This document shows, in pieces, positions 35,638-43,924 of a stretch of 64,000 nt of DNA. Below the pieces are notes generated by a model that saw only the letters and a list, made by a program, of their open reading frames with translations, ran no database searches and was not told the DNA's origin. How positions within the stretch are numbered: the first letter of the stretch is position 1; every line of letters starts with the position of its first letter. The position numbers and the translations under genes were made by a program. The stretch comes from Campylobacter pinnipediorum subsp. caledonicus. Its GTDB lineage: Bacteria > Campylobacterota > Campylobacteria > Campylobacterales > Campylobacteraceae. The stretch lies in NCBI RefSeq assembly GCF_002022005.1, contig NZ_CP017258.1, positions 372,001-436,000 of the forward strand, given 5' to 3'.

Positions 35638-36954
35638 TTACCGTATTTTTTTAGGATAAACAAATATCGTATCTCTATCTACATTTATCAAGTCTTTGCT
35701 GTCATCTGCAAATGCCTTTATTTTTATCTTTGTAGGAATGTCTTTTGTTGAATTTTGATTTAAATTTTCCGATGCTAATGTAACAATAATCTTTTTCTTG
35801 TAACCAGCCTTTATGCCAAATGGTTTTTTTGGAGATAGAATTTTGATATTTGTGTTGTTTGTGTCAAAAAAGTATGAGTGGTCTTTTTTGTCTGTATTTT
35901 GAAATAAAAATACATAGTAATTTTCTACGATATTATTATCTACAATCTTATAAAGTTCGCTTGTCCTATTTATATTTAAAAGCATGTTTTCTTTTTTTCC
36001 GCTCATTAAAAATAAAACAACACAAGCTATTGTTAAAACAACGCAGTAAGCGATAGTTCTAAAGCGAGCAAATTTTACTTTTGTATTGTTTTGAGTTGCA
36101 TTTTGACTTGTCCATGTTATTAAAGATGTTTTCCCTAGTTTTTGCATAACCGAAGAACAGGCATCTATACATTCTAAGCAGTTTATACAATCAAGTTGCA
36201 TACCTCTTCTTATGTCTATGTGCGTAGGGCATATCTTTACACAAGATTCACAGCCAGTGCATTCATCAATCTCATTTGGAGGTTTTTTCCATAGTTTTAC
36301 TGCTCCGTCAAATATCTTTCCGCCACGTTTTTCATTATATATAACTTGCATTGTATCGTTGTCAAACATGACAGATTGTATCCTTGCATAAGGACATATG
36401 TAAATACAAAATTTTTCAGCCAAGAAAGCGATGTCAAATACAAGCCATGATGTTATGATTGCTAAAATTCCAATTAAAACTTTATGTTCGGATGGATTTA
36501 ATAAGTAATCAAGAAAATAGTCACTAGGTATAAAATACAACATAAAATTACAGGCTATGATAAATGAAACACAAGTCCAAATAACAATAGCCACAATGCT
36601 CTTGATTCCGTTTTGCGTATCCTGTTGCTTGTTTTTTACATTTTTTCTGATTTTTAGAAGTTTGGTCTGTAATAAATCTCTATAAAATGTTCTAAAAATG
36701 GTTTGTGGACAACTCCAGCCACACCATACTCTACCACCAAGTGTTGTCATAAAAAATATAAATAAAAATAGTATTATAAAAACAAAAGGCATTAAATATA
36801 GTTCTTGCATATCAAACTTGATAAAAAATAGATTAAGCTCTTTTTGATCAAAATTTAATAAAAATAAGTGGTTATCGTTTACCTTAAAAAACGGTAAAAA
36901 CATGGCTATACAGGTAATTATAAAAAAACTCAAATACCTTTTTTTTGCATACAT
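35638..36954 (-). CDS. ccoG: Cytochrome c oxidase accessory protein CcoG (FixG-like ferredoxin)
   Basis: 438 residues with membrane segments near 10-28, 50-70, 118-140, 158-178 and 305-325. The GGRVWCGWSCPQTIF motif of the family is present, and two [4Fe-4S] motifs (CTGCESCVKICP and CINCLECIDACS) lie near residues 238-275. The C-terminal periplasmic domain is Ig-like. CcoG is needed for copper reduction during assembly of the cbb3-type oxidase. The oxidase genes are not in the window. Confidence 0.9.
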   Translation of the reverse strand: MYAKKRYLSFFIITCIAMFLPFFKVNDNHLFLLNFDQKELNLFFIKFDMQELYLMPFVFIILFLFIFFMTTLGGRVWCGWSCPQTIFRTFYRDLLQTKLLKIRKNVKNKQQDTQNGIKSIVAIVIWTCVSFIIACNFMLYFIPSDYFLDYLLNPSEHKVLIGILAIITSWLVFDIAFLAEKFCIYICPYARIQSVMFDNDTMQVIYNEKRGGKIFDGAVKLWKKPPNEIDECTGCESCVKICPTHIDIRRGMQLDCINCLECIDACSSVMQKLGKTSLITWTSQNATQNNTKVKFARFRTIAYCVVLTIACVVLFLMSGKKENMLLNINRTSELYKIVDNNIVENYYVFLFQNTDKKDHSYFFDTNNTNIKILSPKKPFGIKAGYKKKIIVTLASENLNQNSTKDIPTKIKIKAFADDSKDLINVDRDTIFVYPKKIR

Positions 36955-37068
36955 TTTAGCCCCTAATGTTAAAAATATTACTATTTAAGTTAAATAAATA
37001 TATTGTGTAGATTATAACCCTGTGCTGCTAAAATAATCTTTAAATTTGGAAAATTTAGCTTTTTAAGA

Positions 37069-37074
37069 TATAAT
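37069..37074 (+). promoter_or_regulatory. Probable -10 element for rpsU
   Basis: TATAAT in TTTTTAAGATATAAT, 36 bp before the GTG start of rpsU. Confidence 0.55.
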
Positions 37075-37110
37075 CGCCGACTAATCTTATTTTGAAAGGT
37101 GGTGAGGAGA

Positions 37111-37323
37111 GTGCCAGGAATTAAGGTACATCCTAATGAGTCTTTTGACGAGGCTTACAGGAAATTTAAAAAACAAGTTGACCGTAACCTTGTAGTAACA
37201 GAAGTAAGAGCTAGACGTTTTTTTGAACCTATGACAGAAATTCGTAAAAAGCAAAAAATTGCTGCTCGCAAAAAGATGCTTAAGCGTCTTTATATGCTTA
37301 GACGTTACGAGTCAAAACTCTAA
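37111..37323 (+). CDS. rpsU: 30S ribosomal protein S21
   Basis: 70 residues from GTG at 37111 ([19 protein letters not shown] follows), the normal S21 length. A GTG at 37099 would add four residues and lies inside the ribosome-binding region AAGGTGGTGAGGAG. C-terminal basic helix [13 protein letters not shown] is typical. A strong terminator follows. Confidence 0.96.
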   Translation: MPGIKVHPNESFDEAYRKFKKQVDRNLVVTEVRARRFFEPMTEIRKKQKIAARKKMLKRLYMLRRYESKL

Positions 37324-37330
37324 CCAAAAT

Positions 37331-37368
37331 ATAGCTGATTGTTTTTTAGTAATCAGCTATCATTTTTT
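37331..37368 (+). terminator. rpsU intrinsic terminator
   Basis: ATAGCTGATT / AATCAGCTAT stem, 10-nt loop, then CA and T6. Confidence 0.85.
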
Positions 37369-37391
37369 ATGCTTTCTTTTTTGGAGATATA

Positions 37392-38066
37392 ATGCAAAAA
37401 ATGCTAGTAAGCGAGGCTGCAGATTTTTTAAACATCACAAAAGAAGCAGTTTATAATAGAATACGAAGAGGCTCTTTAAAATCAATTGAAGAAAATGGGC
37501 ATAAATTTGTTTTATTCGGCATAGACAATGATTCGGATTTAAATAAAAAAGAAGATAAAAAAACTACTAAAACCACCAAAAATACAAAAAAACAAAATGC
37601 AAAAGATAGTGATTTTGTAGAGTTTTTATTAAATGAGCTAGCAGAATTAAAAGAGAAAAATACTTTGTTGCAACAAGACAAGGAAGAGCTGTTTAGACAA
37701 AAAGAACAAATGCTTATAGAAGGTAAAAAAGAACTCATCTCTATATATAAAGATAGAGATGAAAAGCTCATGCAATTTTTAAATGCTATGCAAAAACCGC
37801 TTTTACAACATAAACAAAGTGATGGTTATGATATTGAAGAAGACAAAGAATCTGTAATAGATGCACAAGTAGATGAGATAAGTGATAAAAAATACATAAG
37901 CTTGGATGATTATTTAGACCAATTAAATTTAAGTTCTGTAAAAATTAAAAAAATAGAAAAAAAGATTATAAAACAAATAAATAAAAGTAAGTTTGTAAAG
38001 TTTAAAAATGGATTGGTTCTTGTTAGGAAAAATAAAACAATCAAGCAGATATTAGGAGAAATATGA
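37392..38066 (+). CDS. Helix-turn-helix/coiled-coil protein of unknown function
   Basis: 224 residues from ATG at 37392 with GGAG just upstream. The N-terminus (LVSEAADFLNITKEAVYNR, then IRRGSLKSIEENG) looks like a MerR/excisionase-type DNA-binding helix-turn-helix of about 45 residues. It is followed by a Lys/Thr-rich linker and a heptad-rich region (about 75-135), and a basic C-terminal tail. The architecture suggests an oligomeric DNA-binding protein. It lies between rpsU and the UPF0323 lipoprotein gene, which it overlaps by 4 bp. I know of no function. Confidence 0.8.
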   Translation: MQKMLVSEAADFLNITKEAVYNRIRRGSLKSIEENGHKFVLFGIDNDSDLNKKEDKKTTKTTKNTKKQNAKDSDFVEFLLNELAELKEKNTLLQQDKEELFRQKEQMLIEGKKELISIYKDRDEKLMQFLNAMQKPLLQHKQSDGYDIEEDKESVIDAQVDEISDKKYISLDDYLDQLNLSSVKIKKIEKKIIKQINKSKFVKFKNGLVLVRKNKTIKQILGEI

Positions 38067-38665
38067 AACACATAAAAAAGATAGCAACTTATGCAGCGAT
38101 TGGTGGTTTTGGAGCTTTGGTTATGGCTGGACTTAGTGGTTGTGGAAATGACAATAGCTTTGAACAATCATCAAAGTCCCAAGTTCAAAAGGGCGCTTTT
38201 GTGGTTATAGAAGAGACTGCTCCAGGAAAGTATAAGGTGAGAGAAGAGTATCCTAGTAGCGAAACAAGAGTTGTTTTAAAATCTCTTGATGGTAGCGAAA
38301 GAGTTCTTACAAAAGAAGAGATGGATGATCTTGTAGCAAGAGAAAATGCAAAAATTGATAATGGAACTTCAAACTTAACAAATCCAGATGCGCAGGTTTC
38401 AAATGGTGGAGCAGGCCTTGGTGAGATATTGCTTAGCTCGGCAGCCGGTGCTATTATCGGTAGCTGGATAGGAAATAAGCTTTTTGGAAATCAAAATTTT
38501 CAAAACCAAAGACAAACAGCATATAAAAGCCCTAGTGCTTATTCAAGAAGTGCTGATAGCTTTAAAAAAGCAAAAGCAACTTCTTCAAGAGCTGGTAGCG
38601 GAAAGAGTGGATTTTTTGGCGGTGGAAGTAAATCAAGTGGTTCAAAGCAAAGTTTTGGAGGGTGA
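38063..38665 (+). CDS. UPF0323 family lipoprotein
   Basis: 200 residues. N-terminal signal with lipobox GLSGC (Cys at about residue 27), so a predicted lipoprotein. A glycine-zipper-like stretch (AGLGEILLSSAAGAIIGSWIG, about 113-133) and a Ser/Gly/Lys-rich C-terminus follow. It matches the UPF0323 lipoprotein found after rpsU in Campylobacter (Cj0371 in C. jejuni). Function is not established. Only 5 bp separate it from the next gene. Confidence 0.88.
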   Translation: MKHIKKIATYAAIGGFGALVMAGLSGCGNDNSFEQSSKSQVQKGAFVVIEETAPGKYKVREEYPSSETRVVLKSLDGSERVLTKEEMDDLVARENAKIDNGTSNLTNPDAQVSNGGAGLGEILLSSAAGAIIGSWIGNKLFGNQNFQNQRQTAYKSPSAYSRSADSFKKAKATSSRAGSGKSGFFGGGSKSSGSKQSFGG

Positions 38666-38670
38666 TATAA

Positions 38671-39852
38671 ATGATAAAATTAAAAAAAATACAACCGCTA
38701 AATAATGAATTTTTAGAACAAATAGGCTTTACATGGCATACAGATGAAGATAACACATCTTATGTAAGTGATGAAATTATACAGGTTGAGCAATATGAAG
38801 CAGAAGCTTACTATGAAGCAACCAATGAGCTTTATGATATGTTTATAAATGCGGCTGAGTATGTAATTGAAAATAATTTATTTCACGAGGTTGGTATTCC
38901 TTTTAATCTTGTTGAATTGATAAAACAAAGCTGGGAAAATGATGTTCATTGGCATTTATACGGAAGATTTGATTTAGCTGGTGGTCTTGATGGTAAGCCG
39001 ATTAAACTTATTGAGTTTAATGCAGATACACCAACCGCTGTTTTTGAGACAGCTATTATCCAATGGGCTATGCTTAAGTTTAATAAAATGGATGAAGATT
39101 TACAATTTAATGATTTGTATGCTGGCTTGGTTGAAAATTTCAAAAGATTGGTGACTTTAAGCGAGGATACAAGTGAGTTTGATAAATTTTATGAGGGTTG
39201 GAAGATACTTTTTAGCAGTGTAGCTGGAAGTATTGAAGATGAAAATACAACAAAACTTCTTAAAAATGCAGCCACGGAGGCTGGGTTTCAGACAGAATTT
39301 GCTTATGTGGATGAGGTTAAATTTAGCGATGAAGATGGTATTTTTAAAGATGATGAAAGTTATGAGTATTGGTTTAAGCTAATTCCTTGGGAGGATATAG
39401 CTATACAAGAGGGTGAACTTGCTTTGATACTAAAAAATATTTTACAAAACCAAAAGGCTATTGTTTTAAATCCGGCTTATACTTTGCTATTTCAAAGCAA
39501 AGGGATACTTAAAATTTTATGGGATTTATATCCAAATCATCCTTTATTACTTCAAACAAGCGACAAGCCATTAGATGGTAAAAAATGTGTAAAAAAACCT
39601 ATCTTTGGTAGAGAAGGGGCTAATGTTTCTATTATAGAAGCAAATGGGGAAATAAGCAGTAAAAATGGTGGCGAATACGATGAAAGTAAGGCCATATATC
39701 AAGAATTTTATGAGTTTAATAAAGATGAAAAAGGTAGTAACTATCAAGCAGGTGTGTTTTTTGCGTATGAGGGTTGTGCTTTAGGATATAGAAAAGGTGG
39801 AGATATTTTAAACAATACATCCAAGTTTGTAGGACATTTCATAAAGGATTGA
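38671..39852 (+). CDS. Glutathionylspermidine synthase-like ATP-grasp ligase
   Basis: 393 residues, the size of the stand-alone synthetase domain. Characteristic segments include GRFDLAGGLDGKPIKLIEFNAD near residue 103, LNPAYTLLFQSKGILKILW and KKPIFGREGANVSI, typical of glutathionylspermidine synthase family ATP-grasp enzymes. The true substrate in Campylobacter is unknown. Strong ribosome-binding site GGAGGG. Same position as Cj0372. Confidence 0.9.
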   Translation: MIKLKKIQPLNNEFLEQIGFTWHTDEDNTSYVSDEIIQVEQYEAEAYYEATNELYDMFINAAEYVIENNLFHEVGIPFNLVELIKQSWENDVHWHLYGRFDLAGGLDGKPIKLIEFNADTPTAVFETAIIQWAMLKFNKMDEDLQFNDLYAGLVENFKRLVTLSEDTSEFDKFYEGWKILFSSVAGSIEDENTTKLLKNAATEAGFQTEFAYVDEVKFSDEDGIFKDDESYEYWFKLIPWEDIAIQEGELALILKNILQNQKAIVLNPAYTLLFQSKGILKILWDLYPNHPLLLQTSDKPLDGKKCVKKPIFGREGANVSIIEANGEISSKNGGEYDESKAIYQEFYEFNKDEKGSNYQAGVFFAYEGCALGYRKGGDILNNTSKFVGHFIKD

Positions 39853-39854
39853 TA

Positions 39855-40784
39855 ATGAAAATAGTTTGTCTTGATACACTTACTTTAGGCGATGTTGATT
39901 TAAGCATATTTAATCGTTTTGGTGAGTTTATAACTTATGAAAAAACTGATGCTTCTCAGACAATCCAAAGACTAAAAGGGGCAGATGTTGTTATAACAAA
40001 TAAGGTTTTAATAACAAAAGAGGTTATTGATGCTTGTGATTTAAAACTTATTTGTGTTAGTGCTACAGGCACAAACAATATAGACATGGAGTATGCAAAG
40101 CAAAAGCAAATTCCGGTTAAAAATGTTGCTGGATATTCTACAAATAGTGTTGCTCAACAAACATTTGCTTCAATTTTATATGTATTAAATGAAGTAAGAT
40201 ATTATGATGATTATGTTAAAGATGGTAGATGGGTAAAAAGTGATATTTTTACACATTTAGACAAAAGCATATTTGAATTAGCTGGTAAAAATTTTGGAAT
40301 TATAGGTCTTGGAGAAATCGGCAGAAATGTTGCAAAAGTCGCTTCAGCTTTTGGTGCTAATGTGAGTTATTATTCAACAAGTGGCAAAAACTCAAATCAA
40401 GAATATACCAAGCTTAGTCTAGAAGAACTTTTAAAAACTTGCGATATTGTAAGTATTCATGCCCCTTTAAATGAAAATACAAAGGGTTTAATAGGCGAAA
40501 AAGAGCTTGAGCTTATGAAAGATGGCGCTATCATAGCAAATTTTGGTAGAGGCGGTATTGTTGATGAGAGTGCTTTGGCGAAAGTTATAGACAGTAAGAA
40601 TATAAAAGCTTGCATTGATGTTTTGGTGCATGAACCCATAGAATCAGAAAATAAGCTTTTAGAAGTAAAAAATAAATCAAATTTAATAATAACACCTCAT
40701 GTGGCTTGGGCTAGTTTTGAAGCTAGAAAAAAACTAATAAGCTTGATGGTTAAAAATATAGAGGATTTTTTAGATGGCAAGTGA
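39855..40784 (+). CDS. D-isomer specific 2-hydroxyacid dehydrogenase
   Basis: 309 residues from ATG at 39855, which has AAGGA 7-8 bp upstream; a TTG at 39849 is less likely. The Rossmann [13 protein letters not shown] motif and the conserved catalytic region ([14 protein letters not shown], then DVLVHEP and TPHVAWAS) mark the D-lactate/hydroxypyruvate dehydrogenase family. The exact substrate cannot be assigned. Same order as Cj0373. Overlaps yajQ by 11 bp. Confidence 0.92.
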   Translation: MKIVCLDTLTLGDVDLSIFNRFGEFITYEKTDASQTIQRLKGADVVITNKVLITKEVIDACDLKLICVSATGTNNIDMEYAKQKQIPVKNVAGYSTNSVAQQTFASILYVLNEVRYYDDYVKDGRWVKSDIFTHLDKSIFELAGKNFGIIGLGEIGRNVAKVASAFGANVSYYSTSGKNSNQEYTKLSLEELLKTCDIVSIHAPLNENTKGLIGEKELELMKDGAIIANFGRGGIVDESALAKVIDSKNIKACIDVLVHEPIESENKLLEVKNKSNLIITPHVAWASFEARKKLISLMVKNIEDFLDGK

Positions 40785-41271
40785 ACATAGCTTTGATGTA
40801 AGTGCAGAAGTAAATTTAATGGAAGTTAAAAATGCTATTGAGATAGCTAAAAAAGAGCTTGCGAGTAGATATGATTTTAAGGGTATTACCGCAGAAATAG
40901 AGTTAAATGAAAAAGATAAAATCATAACATTAACTTCCACAAGTGATAATAAGCTAGATGCTTTAAAAGATATAGTTGTTTCAAAACTCATAAAGCGAAA
41001 CATACCACCAGTGGCACTTAGTGAACAAAAAAGAGAGCCAGCAAGTGGTGCAAATATGAGAGCTTTGCTTAAATTAAATGATACCTTAGATGGCGATAAT
41101 GCAAAGAAAATTACAAAAGCTATCAAGGAATTAAAGCTTAAAGTTAATGCAACAATTAGAGGAGAAGAGGTAAGGATAGTTGGAAAAAGCATAGATGATT
41201 TACAAGAGTGTATAAAAGCGATAAAGGCATTGAATTTAGAATTGCCTATTAGCTTTAAAAATTTAAAATAA
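40774..41271 (+). CDS. yajQ: YajQ family nucleotide-binding protein
   Basis: 165 residues, usual length. The start [20 protein letters not shown] and ASRYDFKG are family signatures. Some YajQ proteins bind cyclic di-GMP and RNA; here the role is unproven. Translationally coupled to the dehydrogenase. Confidence 0.93.
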   Translation: MASEHSFDVSAEVNLMEVKNAIEIAKKELASRYDFKGITAEIELNEKDKIITLTSTSDNKLDALKDIVVSKLIKRNIPPVALSEQKREPASGANMRALLKLNDTLDGDNAKKITKAIKELKLKVNATIRGEEVRIVGKSIDDLQECIKAIKALNLELPISFKNLK

Positions 41272-41362
41272 TTTTTTTTATTTCACTGTAAGTTTTATAT
41301 TAGTTGTTTTTGGTTATCCTATTAAATTATTTTTATCAAAATTAAAAAAAAAGGGTTTATAA

Positions 41363-42700
41363 ATGGGTCTTAAAAAAATAGTTGAAAGCTTGGCCGTTCG
41401 TTATGCTCATAATTCTATACAAAAGTCTCTTTATAGCGAATTTAATATAAAAATATTGAATCAGGATAACCAATATAGTAAAAAACCAAAAGAAGGCAAG
41501 AGTTATATGTTATATGCTCATGTGCCATTTTGTCATACATTCTGTCCATACTGTTCTTTTCATAAGTATCAATATGAAAAAGACCTAGCAAAAATATATT
41601 TTGAAAATTTACGCCTTGAGATGAGGCAAATGAAAGATGTTGGATTTAATTTTAACTCTTTGTATGTTGGCGGTGGAACTACTTTAATAAACGAAGAAGA
41701 GCTAGAAAAAACACTTATTTTAGCGAAAGATCTTTTTGATATAAAAGACATTTCTGCTGAAAGTGACCCAAATCACATATCTCCTGAAAGTTTGACAAGA
41801 TTTAAGGGGTTGATTGATAGATTAAGTGTTGGTGTTCAAAGCTTTGATGATGATATTTTAAAAAAAGTCGGAAGATACGAAAAATTTGGAAGTTCAAAAG
41901 ATGTTCAAGAAAAATTAAAAAAAGCTTTAGGGTTTTTCCCAGCTTTAAGCCTGGATCTTATTTTTAATCTTCCAAATCAAACAACTGAGCAATTATTAAA
42001 TGACATAAAAATAGCAAAACAGATAGCTCCTGAGCAAATCACTCTTTATCCTCTTATGAAGTCAAACTTAACAAGAGATTCTATAGCTAAATCGCTTGGT
42101 GTTTCAGATGTCGATAATGAACGCGAGTTTTATGATATTATATGTGAGAATTTCAAAGACTATTACCAAAGTAATGCATGGGCATTTTCTAAAGAAAAGA
42201 TGAATTTAAAAGATGAATATGTCGGTTCAAACGATGAATATGTCGGCATAGGAAGTGGTGCTTTTAGCTTTTTAAATGGCGAGCTTGTAATTAATGCATT
42301 TAATTTGTTTGATTATGGAAGAAAAGTTAAAAATGGAGATAGTGCTATTATAGCAAAGTGTGGATTTGATAAAAAAGAGACATTAAAATATAGACTTTTG
42401 ATAAAACTTTTTGATGGTATGCTTGATGTAAAATCTTATAACACACAAAATAATGCAAATTTATATAAAGATTTGGCATTTGAGGTTAATATGTTAAAGC
42501 TTATAGGTGCTATACGAGAAGAAAACGGAGTTATTTATCCTAGTGATTTTGGAAGATATATATGTCTTACTCTTATGCGTGATTTTTATGCTGGGATGGA
42601 TAGGGTTCGTGCTATTTTTAAAGATGATGCAAAGATTAAAAGCTCAAAAATGCTTAGAATTATGAGCAAAGAGCATGATGTTGTAAATCAAGATAGTTAA
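41363..42700 (+). CDS. HemN-family radical SAM protein (coproporphyrinogen III oxidase-like)
   Basis: 445 residues. The radical-SAM cluster motif CHTFCPYC has cysteines at 57, 61 and 64, preceded by YAHVPF as in HemN/HemW proteins. GGGTT (SAM binding), the SVGVQSFDDDILKKVGR segment and LDLIFNLPNQT follow. Family members act in oxygen-independent haem synthesis, haem transfer (HemW) or haem breakdown; the sequence does not decide between them. It stands alone with a 91-bp leader. Confidence 0.85.
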   Translation: MGLKKIVESLAVRYAHNSIQKSLYSEFNIKILNQDNQYSKKPKEGKSYMLYAHVPFCHTFCPYCSFHKYQYEKDLAKIYFENLRLEMRQMKDVGFNFNSLYVGGGTTLINEEELEKTLILAKDLFDIKDISAESDPNHISPESLTRFKGLIDRLSVGVQSFDDDILKKVGRYEKFGSSKDVQEKLKKALGFFPALSLDLIFNLPNQTTEQLLNDIKIAKQIAPEQITLYPLMKSNLTRDSIAKSLGVSDVDNEREFYDIICENFKDYYQSNAWAFSKEKMNLKDEYVGSNDEYVGIGSGAFSFLNGELVINAFNLFDYGRKVKNGDSAIIAKCGFDKKETLKYRLLIKLFDGMLDVKSYNTQNNANLYKDLAFEVNMLKLIGAIREENGVIYPSDFGRYICLTLMRDFYAGMDRVRAIFKDDAKIKSSKMLRIMSKEHDVVNQDS

Positions 42701-42798
42701 AAGTTTTATTTAATTTATTTATTGTTTTATTTGTATAAAATTTATTTTTCTATTGACTTATTTCTTATTTTATTGTAAGATGTTGTCTTTAAAATTTT

Positions 42799-42872
42799 GG
42801 CGACATGGCCAAGCGGTAAGGCATGAGCCTGCAAAGCTTTGATCCCCGGTTCGAATCCGGGTGTCGCCTCCA
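42799..42872 (+). tRNA. tRNA-Cys (anticodon GCA)
   Basis: Acceptor GGCGACA / TGTCGCC, anticodon loop CTGCAAA, T-arm CCCGGTTCGAATCCGGG, CCA encoded at the end. Confidence 0.95.
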
Positions 42873-42894
42873 TAAAATTTTAAAAGGTTTTTAT

Positions 42895-43050
42895 ATGAAA
42901 AATGCTTTATTTATATTTTTTGTTTCTTTGTTTTTTGTAGCATGTTCTAGCACATGGAATGGTGTTAAAGATGATGCCAAAGGTGCTAAAGAGTGGACAA
43001 AAGAGAAGGTAAATAAAGGCGCAACATATATTAAAGAAAAAACTGAATAA
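42895..43050 (+). CDS. Small entericidin-like lipoprotein
   Basis: 51 residues with AAAAGG upstream of ATG at 42895. A hydrophobic signal of 16 residues ends in a VAC lipobox (Cys17), then Ser-Ser. The mature part is a short charged amphipathic segment with repeated KDDAKGAKEWTKEKVNKG-type helix. Length and composition resemble the tiny entericidin-type lipoproteins. It lies between two tRNA genes. Confidence 0.75.
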   Translation: MKNALFIFFVSLFFVACSSTWNGVKDDAKGAKEWTKEKVNKGATYIKEKTE

Positions 43051-43076
43051 ATTAGGAAAATTTAAGATTTTTCTGG

Positions 43077-43082
43077 TATAAT
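43077..43082 (+). promoter_or_regulatory. Probable -10 element for tRNA-Ser
   Basis: TATAAT with an upstream TGG (extended -10), 17 bp before the tRNA. Confidence 0.6.
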
Positions 43083-43099
43083 TCAACTTCTTTATTAGT

Positions 43100-43187
43100 C
43101 GGGAGATGGCTGAGCGGTCGAAAGCGGCGGTCTTGAAAACCGTTGAGGGTAACACCTCCTGGGGTTCGAATCCCTATCTCCCGGCCA
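43100..43187 (+). tRNA. tRNA-Ser (anticodon TGA)
   Basis: 88-nt class II tRNA with long variable arm (GAGGGTAACACCTC), anticodon loop CTTGAAA, acceptor CGGGAGA / TCTCCCG, discriminator G and encoded CCA. Confidence 0.95.
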
Positions 43188-43301
43188 TTTTAATTTACTT
43201 TTGTCTTATATTTATTATCTATCAATACCTTATCTTTCTAATTAAATTATCTTTTGGTAAAATATTTGAAATTTGTATAATTTTTACTAAAAAGGACTTA
43301 A

Positions 43302-43745
43302 ATGAAAAAAATTGTTTTATCTAGTTTGGTTCTTGTTGGCTTATTACAAGCTCAGATGATTGAAGTTTATAAATCTCCTAGTTGTGGATGTTGTTCTAAT
43401 TGGGAAAAAAATATGAATCAAAATGGTTTTGAAACTAAAGAGATAAAAACAGATGAAATAATATCTATAAAATCTAAATACAAAGTTCCATTAGAACTAT
43501 CATCTTGCCACACAGCTGTTGTTGATGGTTATGTTGTTGAGGGACATGTTCCTGCCGATGAGATAAAATCTCTTTTAGCAAAAAAACCAAAAGATGTTTT
43601 AGGAATTAGTGTTCCTGGAATGCCACTTGAAAGTCTTGGTATGGAGCAAGGAAGTGTGCCAGAAACTTATGATGTAGTTGCTTTTAAAGAGGACGGTTCA
43701 AGGGAAGTTGTTGCTACATATATAGGAAGTAAAAAAATTAAATAA
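43302..43745 (+). CDS. DUF411 family periplasmic metal-binding protein
   Basis: 147 residues with a signal peptide (cleavage near residue 18, LLQAQ). The metal-site pattern SPSCGCC (Cys28, 30, 31) and a second SSCHTAVVDGYVVEGHVP are the hallmark of DUF411. Members are often found with copper genes; here it is monocistronic, so copper handling is inference. Confidence 0.9.
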   Translation: MKKIVLSSLVLVGLLQAQMIEVYKSPSCGCCSNWEKNMNQNGFETKEIKTDEIISIKSKYKVPLELSSCHTAVVDGYVVEGHVPADEIKSLLAKKPKDVLGISVPGMPLESLGMEQGSVPETYDVVAFKEDGSREVVATYIGSKKIK

Positions 43746-43758
43746 ATTATTCTTATTT

Positions 43759-43781
43759 AAAGTATGGTTAATCCATACTTT
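43759..43781 (+). terminator. Hairpin after the DUF411 gene
   Basis: AAAGTATGG / CCATACTTT, 9-bp stem, 5-nt loop; only weak T-richness follows. Confidence 0.5.
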
Positions 43782-43849
43782 ATGTTATACTGTCTTATAT
43801 AAATTATACTTATGTTTTTTAATGCTTTTAATTCCATAGTTTAAATTAA

Positions 43850-43863
43850 TTGATTTGTATCAA
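43850..43863 (+). promoter_or_regulatory. FNR/CRP-family operator upstream of napA
   Basis: TTGAT-TTGT-ATCAA is a perfect match to the classical FNR consensus (TTGAT-N4-ATCAA). Its centre is about 35 bp from the centre of the TATAAT at 43889-43894, the spacing of a class II activator site near -41.5. Confidence 0.65.
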
Positions 43864-43888
43864 GGTGTTTTAAATAAAAATTAAATAT

Positions 43889-43894
43889 TATAAT
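43889..43894 (+). promoter_or_regulatory. Probable -10 element for the nap operon
   Basis: TATAAT 31 bp before the napA start codon, correctly spaced from the FNR-type site. Confidence 0.55.
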
Positions 43895-43924
43895 AAAATT
43901 GATTTTAGTCTTAAAGGAGAAAAT

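Noticed and set aside
37259-37456. A 65-codon plus-strand frame overlapping the rpsU 3' end
   Set aside because: It runs through the rpsU terminator and overlaps two well-supported genes in other frames.
42823-43050. Longer start for the small lipoprotein inside tRNA-Cys
   Set aside because: The extension is tRNA sequence; ATG at 42895 has its own ribosome-binding site and begins a proper lipoprotein signal.
43106-43324. A 72-codon frame starting inside tRNA-Ser
   Set aside because: It begins in the tRNA structure and overlaps the start of the DUF411 gene.
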